Shown here: positions 35,191-44,187 of the stretch, one piece after another | Numbering within the stretch: the first letter of the stretch is position 1 | Layout: each line of letters starts with the position of its first letter | Source: Methanosalsum zhilinae DSM 4017 | GTDB taxonomy: Archaea > Halobacteriota > Methanosarcinia > Methanosarcinales > Methanosarcinaceae | Assembly: GCF_000217995.1 (NCBI RefSeq) | Contig: NC_015676.1 | Location: forward strand, 1,843,708-1,907,707 | Length of the DNA: 64,000 nt | Direction: 5' to 3' | Notes under the pieces: generated by a model | What the model was told of the DNA's origin: nothing | Database searches by the model: none | Seen by the model: only the letters and a program-made list of their open reading frames with translations | Program-made: the position numbers and the translations under genes

Positions 35191-35559
35191 TTAACCATGT
35201 ATAAGTGCAGGAAGACAACGTGTACAAACCCAGATACTTTCCATATTGTGTCTTGCAGGTATCAGATAACGCTCAGACTCGCCTGATCTGCACATAAAGC
35301 ACCTTATAGACTCGTCTGTTTTTGCTGGCTGCGCTTCTGCCTTTTCCCTGTTGAATTCAATGGTATGTCTCTCTTCAACGGAAAGGGCACCAGTGGGACA
35401 GATCCCTACACAAAATCCCATACCATCACAAAGGTCTTCTGATACAATCTTTGCTTTTCCATCAACAATTTGGATCGCACCTTCTGCACAGGGTGCTACA
35501 CACTGTCCACATCCATTGCATTTACTCTCGTCAATTTTAACAATAGTTCTTTTTACCAT
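35191..35559 (-). CDS. Ferredoxin-like Fe-S protein with C-terminal CxxC pairs
   Basis: The 122-residue protein has a complete first motif C14-x2-C17-x2-C20-x3-C24. The second motif reads C44-x2-M47-x2-C50-x3-C54-P, one cysteine replaced by methionine, so the second cluster is probably [3Fe-4S] or unusually ligated; this variant is common in methanogen and clostridial relatives. The last 40 residues add CFMC and CTRC, a rubredoxin- or Zn-ribbon-like site. Soluble electron carrier. It lies 15 bases after the CGGC gene and 23 before dodecin. Confidence 0.85.
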   Translation of the reverse strand: MVKRTIVKIDESKCNGCGQCVAPCAEGAIQIVDGKAKIVSEDLCDGMGFCVGICPTGALSVEERHTIEFNREKAEAQPAKTDESIRCFMCRSGESERYLIPARHNMESIWVCTRCLPALIHG

Positions 35560-35574
35560 TTGATATTTCTCCTA

Positions 35575-35895
35575 TTAATGATGTGTACCTTCAACTACCT
35601 CCATCCCTGCATCTTCAATTATTTTTATTATAGAATCTATATGGGGACAGGGAGGATATTTCTTCGTCTTCATGCAGGAACTTAAATGCACTGCACTGGC
35701 TCCGTGCTTTTTAAGTGCTTTGATAAGCCTGTATACTCTTCTTCCAGGACAACCACCACAGGTAAAAAAGCCTATAATTTCGTCCTTTTTGTCGTACCTA
35801 TCAAAATGAACTTTTTTTTCATTGAATGCTTTAAAGCATCCTGTGCCAGGACACACCTCAGAAACGGTTTCACACCTGACAACTGCAATTTTCAT
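35575..35895 (-). CDS. CGGC-domain protein
   Basis: The 106-residue protein starts MKIAVVRCETVSEVCPGTGC and contains the family signature FFTCGGCPGRR and later HLSSCMKTKKYPPCPH. CGGC proteins are probable metal- or Fe-S-binding proteins in anaerobes; function is not established. The start is ATG 35895 after AGGTCAGGT; ten extra codons upstream lack a ribosome site. It is the first gene of the CGGC-ferredoxin-dodecin unit. Confidence 0.82.
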   Translation of the reverse strand: MKIAVVRCETVSEVCPGTGCFKAFNEKKVHFDRYDKKDEIIGFFTCGGCPGRRVYRLIKALKKHGASAVHLSSCMKTKKYPPCPHIDSIIKIIEDAGMEVVEGTHH

Positions 35896-36029
35896 ACCTG
35901 ACCTGCTGGTTGAAATACGATACACCTCTTTGTATTATTTCACATCGCTGTGAACTTTATTAATATATTATCTGAAGAAAATATATACTTTTTCAGATAT
36001 TATCAACATAATATTGATAAAAAAATATG

Positions 36030-36062
36030 AAAAAAAGACGGGACCTGCAACATTTCAGGTCC
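36030..36062 (-). terminator. Terminator hairpin overlapping the fprA stop codon
   Basis: On the minus strand GGACCTG (36062-36056) and CAGGTCC (36047-36041) form a 7-bp stem extended by a CG pair, followed by seven T (36036-36030). The TGA of fprA sits inside the first arm. Confidence 0.65.
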
Positions 36063-37272
36063 GTGTTTGATCTAAACTGGCTATATCTGCGAGCCTGATC
36101 CCAAGTTCCCGGCATGCTTTCAGATCTTCTTTATCCGGTCCAAACTTTATCTGAATTCCCTTTTCAACGATCTCAACACCAGTATTTTCAAGTTCGCTTT
36201 CTGCAAACTTCACACCTCCACCACCCCATCCGTATGATCCAAAGACTGCTGCTTTTTTGTTTTTTGGTCTCAATCCTTTCAGATGTGTGAGAAAACCTGC
36301 AACTGAGTGAAGAGGCCCATTGTTGATTGTTGTGGATCCTATAGCAATGACCGGTGCTTCAAGTATTTCCCTTATTATCATGCTCCATTCATTCTTTCGA
36401 AGATGAAGAAGCTGTGCTTCTATACCCTTTGAGGTAATACCTTCAACAACTACCTTTGCCATCTTTTCAGTACTGCCCCACATACTGTCATATATCACAA
36501 GCACCTTTGGTACAGTTTCACCTGATGCCCATTTGCGGTATGCATCAATTATCTGCCCCGGGTTGTCTCTCCATATAATTCCATGTCCTGTTGCTATCAT
36601 ATCTATCTCAATGTTCAATTTTTCAACCTTTTCCAGTAAATTGAACACAGGCTTGCTAAAAGGCATCAGAATATTTGCATAGTATTCTGATGCTTCCTCA
36701 AGTGCATTATCAACTTCATCATTGAACCTGTGGGATGAAGCCAGATGCTGGCCAAATCCATCGTTTGAAAACAGGATCCTGTCTTCCTTAAGATAGGTCT
36801 GCATGCTGTCAGGCCAGTGAAGCATTGGAGTTTCAATAAACGCAAGTGTACGTTTTCCAAGATCCAGTTCATATCCAGTATCTACCACTTCAAAATCCCA
36901 GGAATCACAACCATAGGGCCTGTAATACTGGCAGAGTCCATCTTTTGCGCGTTTTGTTGCAAATATTTTAGCATTCTGATTCATCTTCATAACTCTGGAA
37001 AGAGAACTTGAATGATCAGGTTCTACATGATTTGCTACCACATAATCGATTTTTGCCGGATCCACTACCTTTTCTATACGGCTGATCATCTCATCTGCCA
37101 GATGATCCTTGACTGTGTCTATAAGGGTGATCTTATCATCAAGGATCAGATATGAGTTGTATGAACTGCCTTTAGGGGTTGCATATGCATGAAAATCGCG
37201 CAGGTTCCAGTCAATCACCCCTACCCAGTATATATTCTCTGAAATTTCCACAGGATAGTATTCATCTTCCAT
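36055..37272 (-). CDS. fprA: Flavodiiron protein, F420H2 oxidase type
   Basis: FprA reduces O2 to water with electrons from F420H2, protecting the methanogen. The 405 residues have the metallo-beta-lactamase-like diiron domain with HVEPDH at 82-87, MLHWPDS near 150, SNDGFG near 170 and TGHGIIW near 230. A flavodoxin domain begins KVLVIYDSMWGSTEKMA near 257. All six iron ligands appear present. The size matches methanogen FprA. It follows the ferritin-like gene by 26 bases, so the two form an oxygen-defence unit ending at a hairpin terminator. Confidence 0.92.
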   Translation of the reverse strand: MEDEYYPVEISENIYWVGVIDWNLRDFHAYATPKGSSYNSYLILDDKITLIDTVKDHLADEMISRIEKVVDPAKIDYVVANHVEPDHSSSLSRVMKMNQNAKIFATKRAKDGLCQYYRPYGCDSWDFEVVDTGYELDLGKRTLAFIETPMLHWPDSMQTYLKEDRILFSNDGFGQHLASSHRFNDEVDNALEEASEYYANILMPFSKPVFNLLEKVEKLNIEIDMIATGHGIIWRDNPGQIIDAYRKWASGETVPKVLVIYDSMWGSTEKMAKVVVEGITSKGIEAQLLHLRKNEWSMIIREILEAPVIAIGSTTINNGPLHSVAGFLTHLKGLRPKNKKAAVFGSYGWGGGGVKFAESELENTGVEIVEKGIQIKFGPDKEDLKACRELGIRLADIASLDQTRT

Positions 37273-37298
37273 ATTGCTGATTCCTCTCTATACCTGAA

Positions 37299-37817
37299 TC
37301 ATGTCTGCATTCTAAACTCTGTTGCATATTCCAGAAATCCGTCTATAATCTCGTAATGACCCTTTTCAAATTCTGCAAGCTTTTCGAAAAATTCACGTCT
37401 TTGATCATTGGTTGATCTTTTTGCCAGTTCCCTGTAGAGATTTTCTGTTTTTTTCTCGAACCTGAGGGCAGAAAGAAGTACTCCCTCTTCATCCATCCAG
37501 TTATTTGAGAACTCCTCATCCAGCATTCCCTTAAAATCCGGAGCATCAGAGGCTACAGGCTTGAAATCGGCAATGTCATGGATATTGCCTACCTCTGAAT
37601 TTTTTTCTTTAAAGTCCTTCAGATACTGTGCATGTTTTTTTTCCTCTCCAGCCAGATATTTGAACAGATCCTTTACAGCTGGATTCTGGATCTCCGATAC
37701 TTTGTCCAGATAAAATGATCTTCCCTTTTCTTCCAGAGCAATTGCCATATCCAGAACATCCTCAAAGGACTCAAGATTGTCTATTTCTTCGATTACACTA
37801 TCCATAACATCTTTCAT
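37299..37817 (-). CDS. Ferritin-like/rubrerythrin-domain protein without rubredoxin
   Basis: The 172-residue four-helix protein has two ferritin-like motifs: MAIALEEKGRSFYLDKVSE with EEKKHAQYL, and LRFEKKTENLYRELAKRS with FEKGHYEIID. These supply the glutamates and histidines of a diiron site. There is no C-terminal rubredoxin domain. Probably a peroxidase or iron-handling protein. The start is ATG 37817, 8 bases after AGAGG; a GTG three codons earlier lies inside that site. It is the first gene of the fprA unit. Confidence 0.82.
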   Translation of the reverse strand: MKDVMDSVIEEIDNLESFEDVLDMAIALEEKGRSFYLDKVSEIQNPAVKDLFKYLAGEEKKHAQYLKDFKEKNSEVGNIHDIADFKPVASDAPDFKGMLDEEFSNNWMDEEGVLLSALRFEKKTENLYRELAKRSTNDQRREFFEKLAEFEKGHYEIIDGFLEYATEFRMQT

Positions 37818-38276
37818 ATTTGACACCTCTTTTTATCTATTTATTATTTTAATCATGATCTTAAAAATTCTTTATTGTGAATGATTCATTTCATATTTGA
37901 TTCTAAAAAGACCACCTGTAACTGATTGTTTAAGATAATTCATTCTGTATGCCAGTGAATGGTTCTGTTGATACCCCCTTCAAAGAAAACATTCTCACTA
38001 TTATAGATTTATTTTCCTATATATTTAAATAGGTATCCGTTATACTCTGTAAGTATTAGAAAAGAAGATGTCAATCAGTCACCGATGAGTACTTTTTGAT
38101 TACTGCACTGGATAATACTATTTACATTTCAAATATTATCACATATCTGAACAGAACATATATATCAATTAAGCGAATTAGAAAACTTTTTATTAAGCTG
38201 CTGTCATTAAAGACGGTGAATGGATATTCAGTTCTGGAATTTTCATTATGCTATTATCTGATCATGAGGTGAGATT
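37818..38276. other. Divergent intergenic region, no gene seen
   Basis: This 459-base AT-rich gap separates the fprA unit from inositol phosphate synthase. It holds several TATA-like elements, for example CTTTTTATTAAG near 38187-38198 and CCTATATATTTAAATAG near 38013-38029. A GAGGTGAGAT ribosome site at 38265-38274 serves the plus-strand gene. I find no open frame with a ribosome site, no RNA gene and no repeat. Confidence 0.4.
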
Positions 38277-39380
38277 ATGAATACAATTAAAATTGCAATT
38301 GCGGGTCTTGGCAACTGCGCAAGTTCATTAATACAGGGGATTGAATATTATAAATCTAAGAACTCCGAGGATGCAATAGGGCTAATGCACTGGGATGTTG
38401 GTGGCTACAAACCATTTGATATTGAAGTTGTGGCTGCATTTGATATCGACAAACGTAAGGTTGGGAAGGACATATCTGAGGCAATATTTGCACCTCCAAA
38501 CTGTACTACTGTATTTTGCAGCGATATTCCCAAAAACGGTGTGAAAGTTACCATGGGACAGATCATGGATGGTGTATCCGAGCATCTGGAAGATTATGAT
38601 GAAAAGTATAAATTTGTTCCTTCAGATGAGACGGAATCCACAAAAGAAGATGTTGTAAATGTTTTGAAGGGCTCAGGTGCTGAAATATTGCTCAATTATC
38701 TGCCTGTTGGATCAGAACACGCTGCCAGGTTCTATGCTGAATGTGCGTTGGAAGCAGGTGTTGGATATATTAACAATATGCCTGTTTTTATTGCAAGTGA
38801 TCCTGAATGGGCTCAAAAGTTTGACAAAAAGGGGATACCTATTATCGGGGATGATATAAAGGCACAGCTTGGTGCCACAATCACACACAGGACACTTGTG
38901 GATCTGTTCCAGAAACGTGGTGTTCTTCTGGAAAAGACATATCAATTGAATACAGGGGGAAATACTGATTTTTTGAATATGCTCAACAGGAGCAGGTTAT
39001 CCTCCAAAAAAACATCTAAAACAGAAGCTGTCCAGTCTATTTTGAATTCACGCCTTGATGATGAAAATATTCATGTCGGTCCCAGTGACTATGTACCCTG
39101 GCAGAAGGATAACAAGGTCTGTTATCTGAGAATGGAAGGCAAGCTTTTTGGTGATGTTCCGATGAATCTTGAACTGCGCCTGTCTGTGGAAGATTCCCCA
39201 AATTCGGCAGGTGTTGTCATTGATGCAATCCGATGCTGCAAACTGGCTCTTGACAGAGGAAAAAGCGGTGTTCTGTATTCACCTTCAGCATATTTCATGA
39301 AACACCCCCCTGAGCAATATTCAGATGATGAAGCCTACAGAATGACAAATGAGTTCATTGAAAACAAAAGAGATGATTGA
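38277..39380 (+). CDS. ino1: Inositol-1-phosphate synthase
   Basis: Converts glucose-6-phosphate to myo-inositol-1-phosphate with bound NAD, for archaetidylinositol lipids or inositol solutes. The 367 residues start with the Rossmann pattern IAIAGLGNCASSLIQGI and contain NYLPVGSE, NNMPVFIA, GDDIKAQLGATITHR, the LNTGGNTDFLNM segment and the lysine-rich SRLSSKKTSKT, followed by ECF-like closing residues DAIRCCKLALDRG. Length and motifs fit archaeal enzymes. Strong ribosome site. The following DUF429 gene overlaps its stop by 4 bases. Confidence 0.93.
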   Translation: MNTIKIAIAGLGNCASSLIQGIEYYKSKNSEDAIGLMHWDVGGYKPFDIEVVAAFDIDKRKVGKDISEAIFAPPNCTTVFCSDIPKNGVKVTMGQIMDGVSEHLEDYDEKYKFVPSDETESTKEDVVNVLKGSGAEILLNYLPVGSEHAARFYAECALEAGVGYINNMPVFIASDPEWAQKFDKKGIPIIGDDIKAQLGATITHRTLVDLFQKRGVLLEKTYQLNTGGNTDFLNMLNRSRLSSKKTSKTEAVQSILNSRLDDENIHVGPSDYVPWQKDNKVCYLRMEGKLFGDVPMNLELRLSVEDSPNSAGVVIDAIRCCKLALDRGKSGVLYSPSAYFMKHPPEQYSDDEAYRMTNEFIENKRDD

Positions 39381-40213
39381 ATAGCGATCCAATAATGCTG
39401 GAAGATAGCAGATATGTGATCTATGGGATCGATTTTAGTGGCTCACAGCATACATGCAGCAAAATATGGATAACCAAGGGTATTATCAATGGCCCTTATC
39501 TTGAACTGGCTGATTGCTATCCTCTTGAAGACATAGCAGGAAAACATCCGCAAGACTGTTATAATGCTCTAAGGGATCTGATCACAGGTGCTAATGCATC
39601 AATATTTGGTATGGATTTTCCCCTGAGCGTTCCACTGTTATTTATGGATAAATTCAGTGACTGGACTGCATTCATCAAGCAGTTTCCTGAAAGATACAGT
39701 ACTCCTGAAAACTTCAGAAAATCATTTTATTCTCTTTCCGGAGGAAAAGAACTCAAACGCATAACGGAGTCAAAGGTGAAGGCCCCTTTTTCATCTTATA
39801 ATCTTCGTCTTTTCAGACAGACATACTATGGAATATGCAATGTTATACATCCACTTCTGAACCTGAACGAAGCAAGGTTTCTTCCGATGCAAAAAGCAGA
39901 TGTTCGGTTTCCATGGGTAATTGAGATATGCCCTGCATGTACTCTTAAAAAAGAAAAGATGTATCATTCATACAAGGGCAAGAGTGTTGATAAAGCTGGC
40001 AGAAGATCTCAAATCCTGGATCGTCTCATTAATATGGGTCTGAATGTTGAACCTGATTATGAAAGCAGGATCATAGATAATACGCCTGGTGATGCTCTTG
40101 ATTCTGTTATTGCTTCAATGTCCGTCTTCTACACTCTTAAAAGGAAAAAGATCACCCAATGTGACAGATCTGATTGTGATATTTACAGAACTGAAGGGTA
40201 TATATTTTCCTGA
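39377..40213 (+). CDS. DUF429 family protein, predicted RNase H-like
   Basis: The 278 residues show the DUF429 pattern: VIYGIDFSGS near 13, ASIFGMDFPLSVP near 75, PWVIEICPACTLKK near 178 and GDALDSVIASMSVF near 238. The spaced acidic residues resemble an RNase H-like fold, hence the prediction of a nuclease, which is unproven. The TTG at 39377 overlaps the ino1 stop; an in-frame ATG at 39395 is the alternative start. It is coupled to ino1, but no functional link is obvious. Confidence 0.78.
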   Translation: MNSDPIMLEDSRYVIYGIDFSGSQHTCSKIWITKGIINGPYLELADCYPLEDIAGKHPQDCYNALRDLITGANASIFGMDFPLSVPLLFMDKFSDWTAFIKQFPERYSTPENFRKSFYSLSGGKELKRITESKVKAPFSSYNLRLFRQTYYGICNVIHPLLNLNEARFLPMQKADVRFPWVIEICPACTLKKEKMYHSYKGKSVDKAGRRSQILDRLINMGLNVEPDYESRIIDNTPGDALDSVIASMSVFYTLKRKKITQCDRSDCDIYRTEGYIFS

Positions 40214-40227
40214 TATAATCCGGTGTA

Positions 40228-40770
40228 TTATTTTTTCAGTCCAAGAATATTGTATATCTCGTCAGGATCTTTGAGGACTGTAATATTTTCCATCTCTTTT
40301 AATGCTTCAGAATTTTTCACATCGACTTCTCTCATTTTGAGGTCCATTTCCCTGCCACTTGGTGCGTAGGTCTTCACAGTTCCTCTTACCTGATCCACTG
40401 GAAGTATGTATATAGGTGTGTCACCCTTTGCAGTCTGTGCTACAACATTGGTAACCAGAGTATCTGCAATTCCATGTACTATTTTTGCCACAGAATTTGC
40501 TGTTGCAGGGGCCACAAGCAGCATATCATAGTGACCTACCTGTAGTGGACCTGCAATAAATGGTGAATTTGGGCCAGCATCGGTCTTGAAATTTGGAAAA
40601 TCCCTCTGGATGTCATCCCACATTCTGTACCATTTCATCACAGTTTCTCCTTCTTTAGAGAGAAATACCATTATCTCAATATTGGTCTGTTTCTTGATAT
40701 CGACCAGTATCTCATATGTCTCGCGTATCAGGTCACCTGATCCTGTAATTCCCCATGCTATTCGTTTCAA
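40228..40770 (-). CDS. afpA: Archaeoflavoprotein AfpA / dihydromethanopterin reductase-like flavoprotein
   Basis: The 180-residue protein belongs to the FMN-binding flavoprotein (PPC-decarboxylase-like) family: IAWGITGSGDLI at the N-terminus, PFIAGPLQVGHYDMLLVAPATANSVAKI near 70-97, and YILPVDQVRG near 121. In Archaeoglobus and methanogens such proteins take electrons from ferredoxin or reduce dihydromethanopterin. Which of the two applies here is not decided by sequence alone. It follows rubrerythrin by 17 bases on the same strand. Confidence 0.85.
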   Translation of the reverse strand: MKRIAWGITGSGDLIRETYEILVDIKKQTNIEIMVFLSKEGETVMKWYRMWDDIQRDFPNFKTDAGPNSPFIAGPLQVGHYDMLLVAPATANSVAKIVHGIADTLVTNVVAQTAKGDTPIYILPVDQVRGTVKTYAPSGREMDLKMREVDVKNSEALKEMENITVLKDPDEIYNILGLKK

Positions 40771-40787
40771 CTCAATTACTCCTTTTG

Positions 40788-41363
40788 TTAATAATTTCTG
40801 GTCCAGAGTTCAAAGTGAGATATTGGATGTGCACATGCCGGACATTCATCAGGTGCTTCTTTACCTTCATGTATATATCCGCAGTTTCTGCATTTCCACC
40901 TGACTTCTTTATCCTTTTTGAAAACGGATCCATTATCTATATTTTCAGCCAGTGCACGGAATCTGTCCTCATGACCGATCTCTGCAACAGCAATTTTTCT
41001 AAAGACCTCTGCAATTTCTGAAAATCCCTCATTCTCTGCAATTTCAGCAAACTTTGGATACATCTGAGAGTGTTCGTATTTTTCTCCCTCTGCAGCAGCT
41101 ATAAGATTTTTCTTTGTATCTGAGATCACGCCTGCAGGAAAAGCTCCGTCTATTTTAACTTCTCCACCTTCGAGGAATTTGAAAAGCCTTTTTGCATGCT
41201 CCTTTTCATTATCGGCAGTTTCCTGGAAGAAAGAGGCTATCTGTTCATAACCTGCCTTTTTTGCAACAGATGCAAAATATGTATATCTGTTTCGTGCCTG
41301 GGATTCCCCGGCAAAGGCTGTCAGAAGGTTCTTTTCAGTTTGTGTTCCCTTAATTGATCCCAT
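40788..41363 (-). CDS. rbr: Rubrerythrin
   Basis: Non-heme peroxidase that removes H2O2. The 191 residues have the ferritin-like diiron domain (AFAGESQARNRYTYFA, TADNEKEHAKRLF, AAAEGEKYEHSQMYP, IAVAEIGHEDRF) and the C-terminal rubredoxin-like iron site CRNCGYIHEGKEAPDECPAC. The length is the family standard when ATG 41363 is used. GTGGTGA upstream is the ribosome site, and the extra GTG codons are inside it. Co-transcribed with afpA. Confidence 0.95.
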   Translation of the reverse strand: MGSIKGTQTEKNLLTAFAGESQARNRYTYFASVAKKAGYEQIASFFQETADNEKEHAKRLFKFLEGGEVKIDGAFPAGVISDTKKNLIAAAEGEKYEHSQMYPKFAEIAENEGFSEIAEVFRKIAVAEIGHEDRFRALAENIDNGSVFKKDKEVRWKCRNCGYIHEGKEAPDECPACAHPISHFELWTRNY

Positions 41364-41411
41364 AAAATTCACCACATAGTAATTGATATTTAAATATTTG
41401 ATATTTACTGT

Positions 41412-42110
41412 TCAATATCCTGTAAATGATTCCTTTTTTATCTTATTTGAAGCAACATCCATGTTCTTCAAAAGACTGGCAATGGATTTTACCATGGGTG
41501 GTGGACCGCATATGTAAAAGACACGTTCTTTATAGTCTGGTATCTTATCAGATATCATGGATTCACTTATACGACCCTGGCATCCTTCCCATTCTTCATC
41601 AGGTCTGGTAAGGGTTTCAATGAATGTGAGATTGGGGTTTATTGTTTCCATCTCCCTGAGTTCCCGGCGAAATATGCAATCATTCTCATTTTTATAACTG
41701 CTGATGAGAACTATGCTGGTATCAAGACTTTTGTCAGTGCAGTATTTGCAGATACTGATCATTGGAGTAATTCCAATACCTCCACTCAGCAATCCGATTT
41801 TTTTGTACTTGTCTTCGAAAACCAGTTTTCCATAGGGTCCTTCAATAACTGCCTTATCTCCGATATCCATTTGTTCAAGCGCATTTGAAAATTCATGGCC
41901 TGTAAGCTTTTTTGTAAACTCTATGTATTCTGTATCTGTAGGGCTGCTTGATAGGGTAAATGGCTTCCTGGCTCTTTTCCCGTTGATCTCAAGTTCGATT
42001 GTGATATACTGACCAGGTTTGTAGCTGAACTCAGATGGTCTTGGAAACCTGAAACTCTTGACGTCAGCACTTCTGTATATTATCTCAATGACTCTCTCTT
42101 CAAATTTCAA
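41412..42110 (-). CDS. FAD/NAD(P)-binding oxidoreductase, ferredoxin-NADP reductase-like
   Basis: The 232-residue protein has the FAD-binding RKPFTLSSSP (RxYS variant) near 48, a glycine-rich GLLSGGIGITPMISI near 106 and the C-terminal YICGPPPMVKSIASLL. A plant-type ferredoxin or CxxxC cluster is absent. It passes electrons between NAD(P)H and a carrier, perhaps one of the neighbouring iron-sulfur or heme proteins. It follows the iron-sulfur flavoprotein gene by 14 bases. Confidence 0.85.
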   Translation of the reverse strand: MKFEERVIEIIYRSADVKSFRFPRPSEFSYKPGQYITIELEINGKRARKPFTLSSSPTDTEYIEFTKKLTGHEFSNALEQMDIGDKAVIEGPYGKLVFEDKYKKIGLLSGGIGITPMISICKYCTDKSLDTSIVLISSYKNENDCIFRRELREMETINPNLTFIETLTRPDEEWEGCQGRISESMISDKIPDYKERVFYICGPPPMVKSIASLLKNMDVASNKIKKESFTGY

Positions 42111-42124
42111 CCCGGTAACCTCTC

Positions 42125-42745
42125 TTATTCCTTCATCATAAAATGCCTGGTAATCTCGATCATTCTGTCAATGGTTCGATACATGCTCCTTAGACCCTCT
42201 TTGTCCTCGGATACACCTTCTGCACCTTTATCCTTTGACCAGAATGTTGCTCCAAGATTTGATCCAAAAGACCCACCGGAGACCGGGATCATTTCATTGA
42301 TGACATAGAAATTGTGCATTGCCTGTATTGCAGGTTCCTGTCCCCCTACCCGATCTCCTCCAGTGGCCACTCCTATTCCAATTTTGTTCTTGAACTGTTT
42401 TGGATTGCGGGCAACGACCGCACGACATCTGTCCATGATAGCTTTGGTCTGTCCGCTCAGTGTTCCCTGGTATACCGGTGTGCCTATTATCCATGCATCT
42501 GCCCATATCATCTTATCGTACAGTTCCACAAGGTCATCCTTAAAGACACACCCAATCTTTTTACGAATACAATAATCACAGTGAATGCAGAAATTTATAT
42601 TTTTACCACTTGCAGAAAAATAATCGGTTGATACTGAATATTTCTCTTCTGCATACCTTAGTCCTTCATTAACGACATAATCAGTTGCCTTTTTTCTGGG
42701 ACTTCCGGAAATTCCCAGAACCCTGATCTTTTTTTCAGATCCCAT
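42125..42745 (-). CDS. isf: Iron-sulfur flavoprotein (Isf)
   Basis: The 206 residues have the FMN-binding GISGSPRKKATDY and the compact cluster motif C53-x2-C56-x2-C59-x6-C66, which falls in the C-x2-C-x2-C-x4-7-C range of Methanosarcina Isf. This protein takes electrons from ferredoxin and can reduce O2 or H2O2. Conserved flavodoxin-like segments IWADAWIIGTPVYQGTLSGQ and GVATGGDRVGGQE follow. It shares a transcript with the FNR-like reductase downstream. Confidence 0.9.
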   Translation of the reverse strand: MGSEKKIRVLGISGSPRKKATDYVVNEGLRYAEEKYSVSTDYFSASGKNINFCIHCDYCIRKKIGCVFKDDLVELYDKMIWADAWIIGTPVYQGTLSGQTKAIMDRCRAVVARNPKQFKNKIGIGVATGGDRVGGQEPAIQAMHNFYVINEMIPVSGGSFGSNLGATFWSKDKGAEGVSEDKEGLRSMYRTIDRMIEITRHFMMKE

Positions 42746-42801
42746 TTTGTTTTCTCCGTATTTTCTATTATCTTCATGATTAGATCATGTTTTTACATAA
42801 A

Positions 42802-44187
42802 TTATCTGTTTCTGTTTGACCTAAAATATGCTGCTATACCTATTATAATGGCCACAGCAATAAACCCGATTCCAGGAAGAGGCTCATCCGGAATCTGTTC
42901 TTCCCGGGGTATATCTGGAGAAAAAATAAGATGTGTTTTTTCGGTCATTGTTATCACAGGCACCTCATAGGTACCTTCACCGAAGAGATAATCTATTTTT
43001 TCCTGGGAAGCTGATCTGTAGTTCAATCTTGCATCAACTGTCAGCCCAAAGGAAACATTTTCAGGAATCTCAAAGATATGCTCTTCATAGACAGTCCCTT
43101 CAGTTGGAATTCGCTGATCTGAAAGAACACCTTCAGCCCTCCAGAAATATGTTGTGGGTTCTCCATCTTCATCCTCCCATACTATGTTGTATATATAAGT
43201 ACCCGGATCAATATCCCCATTTTCATCAACTGTTCCATAGCTGTAGATAACATTTCCTTCTCTGTCAATTACCCTAACAGTTGTCCAGACCTCTCTGATA
43301 TCTGCAACTCCTGTGGGAATGGTGTGGCCTGCACCGGTATTTGTTATGGATATATTGGCAATTATAGTATCTGTTACTCTGGCGGTCTCTGGAGCATGGA
43401 TATCAATCGTTGCAGCATGCTGCAGATTCTCAATTGCCCTGTCTCGGTGTGTGGTTGAGCCCATTATATCGGTTATGAAGGCATTTGCTCCTACAAAATA
43501 ATGGATAGATACATGTTCTCTGGGTGGTGTATTTCCGGTCACTCTACCGGGATTTGCCTGAAACTGTGTAATTCCGGGCGTCATGTGGCAATCCTGGCAT
43601 TGTGTGCCTTCAATAGCATAGGTGCTGTTTTTCCATTGCAGGTACGTGTCATCAATTACCAGATCACGGGTTGGATGAATAACATAATGGCATCCTCCAC
43701 ATATTTCAGATCTTGTCTGCAGTTCAAGATATTCAGATTCATGTGCAGGTGTTTCTACTGGATCCTGAATTGAACCCCATTTAGTATCTCCTGGAGTTAC
43801 AATATAAGGCGCATTTCCAACTCCCACCATTCCTGATACACTGTGGCAGAAATCACAGTGTACTCCTCTAACTGATACTTCAGAAAGTGTACGATGTTCA
43901 AATTCTCCAGTAAGTACCCCAACAGGTGTATGACACTGGGCACAGTATTGGTCTGTAAGGCCATCAGTATCATGGCTTGCAATTTCAAATTCTTTTAGAT
44001 AGAATGGATCTGTCTGAGCATATGAATGCATACTCCCGCTCCACTGGCTATGCAATACTCCATGACAGGTTGAACAGTGGCCAGGTCTGTCAAATTGTTC
44101 AGCACTCAATTCTGAAGGCTGTGTGGGTGTGCCGGCATTGGTCATACCTGCAGGTATTAATATGCTCAGCAGTAGAAATGCTGCCAT
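42802..44187 (-). CDS. Membrane-anchored pentaheme c-type cytochrome
   Basis: The protein has 461 residues from ATG 44187. It has a signal peptide, five CxxCH heme sites (38-42, 82-86, 111-115, 163-167, 197-201), a beta-rich domain (about 230-425) with TNTGAGHTIPTG, and a C-terminal helix (about 437-456) preceded by PDEPLPGIGF. Its heme domain resembles cytochrome c554/c552-like multihemes. Exported and anchored, it could exchange electrons at the cell surface. The start is uncertain: ATG 44187 is 20 bases from the ribosome site and the signal peptide lacks a basic residue. Six codons upstream an in-frame ATC with ideal spacing would add an arginine. Confidence 0.88.
   Translation of the reverse strand: MAAFLLLSILIPAGMTNAGTPTQPSELSAEQFDRPGHCSTCHGVLHSQWSGSMHSYAQTDPFYLKEFEIASHDTDGLTDQYCAQCHTPVGVLTGEFEHRTLSEVSVRGVHCDFCHSVSGMVGVGNAPYIVTPGDTKWGSIQDPVETPAHESEYLELQTRSEICGGCHYVIHPTRDLVIDDTYLQWKNSTYAIEGTQCQDCHMTPGITQFQANPGRVTGNTPPREHVSIHYFVGANAFITDIMGSTTHRDRAIENLQHAATIDIHAPETARVTDTIIANISITNTGAGHTIPTGVADIREVWTTVRVIDREGNVIYSYGTVDENGDIDPGTYIYNIVWEDEDGEPTTYFWRAEGVLSDQRIPTEGTVYEEHIFEIPENVSFGLTVDARLNYRSASQEKIDYLFGEGTYEVPVITMTEKTHLIFSPDIPREEQIPDEPLPGIGFIAVAIIIGIAAYFRSNRNR

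Noticed and set aside
42312-42631. Overlapping plus-strand open frames with repeated cysteines
   Set aside because: They are antisense to the iron-sulfur flavoprotein gene, whose motifs are unambiguous.
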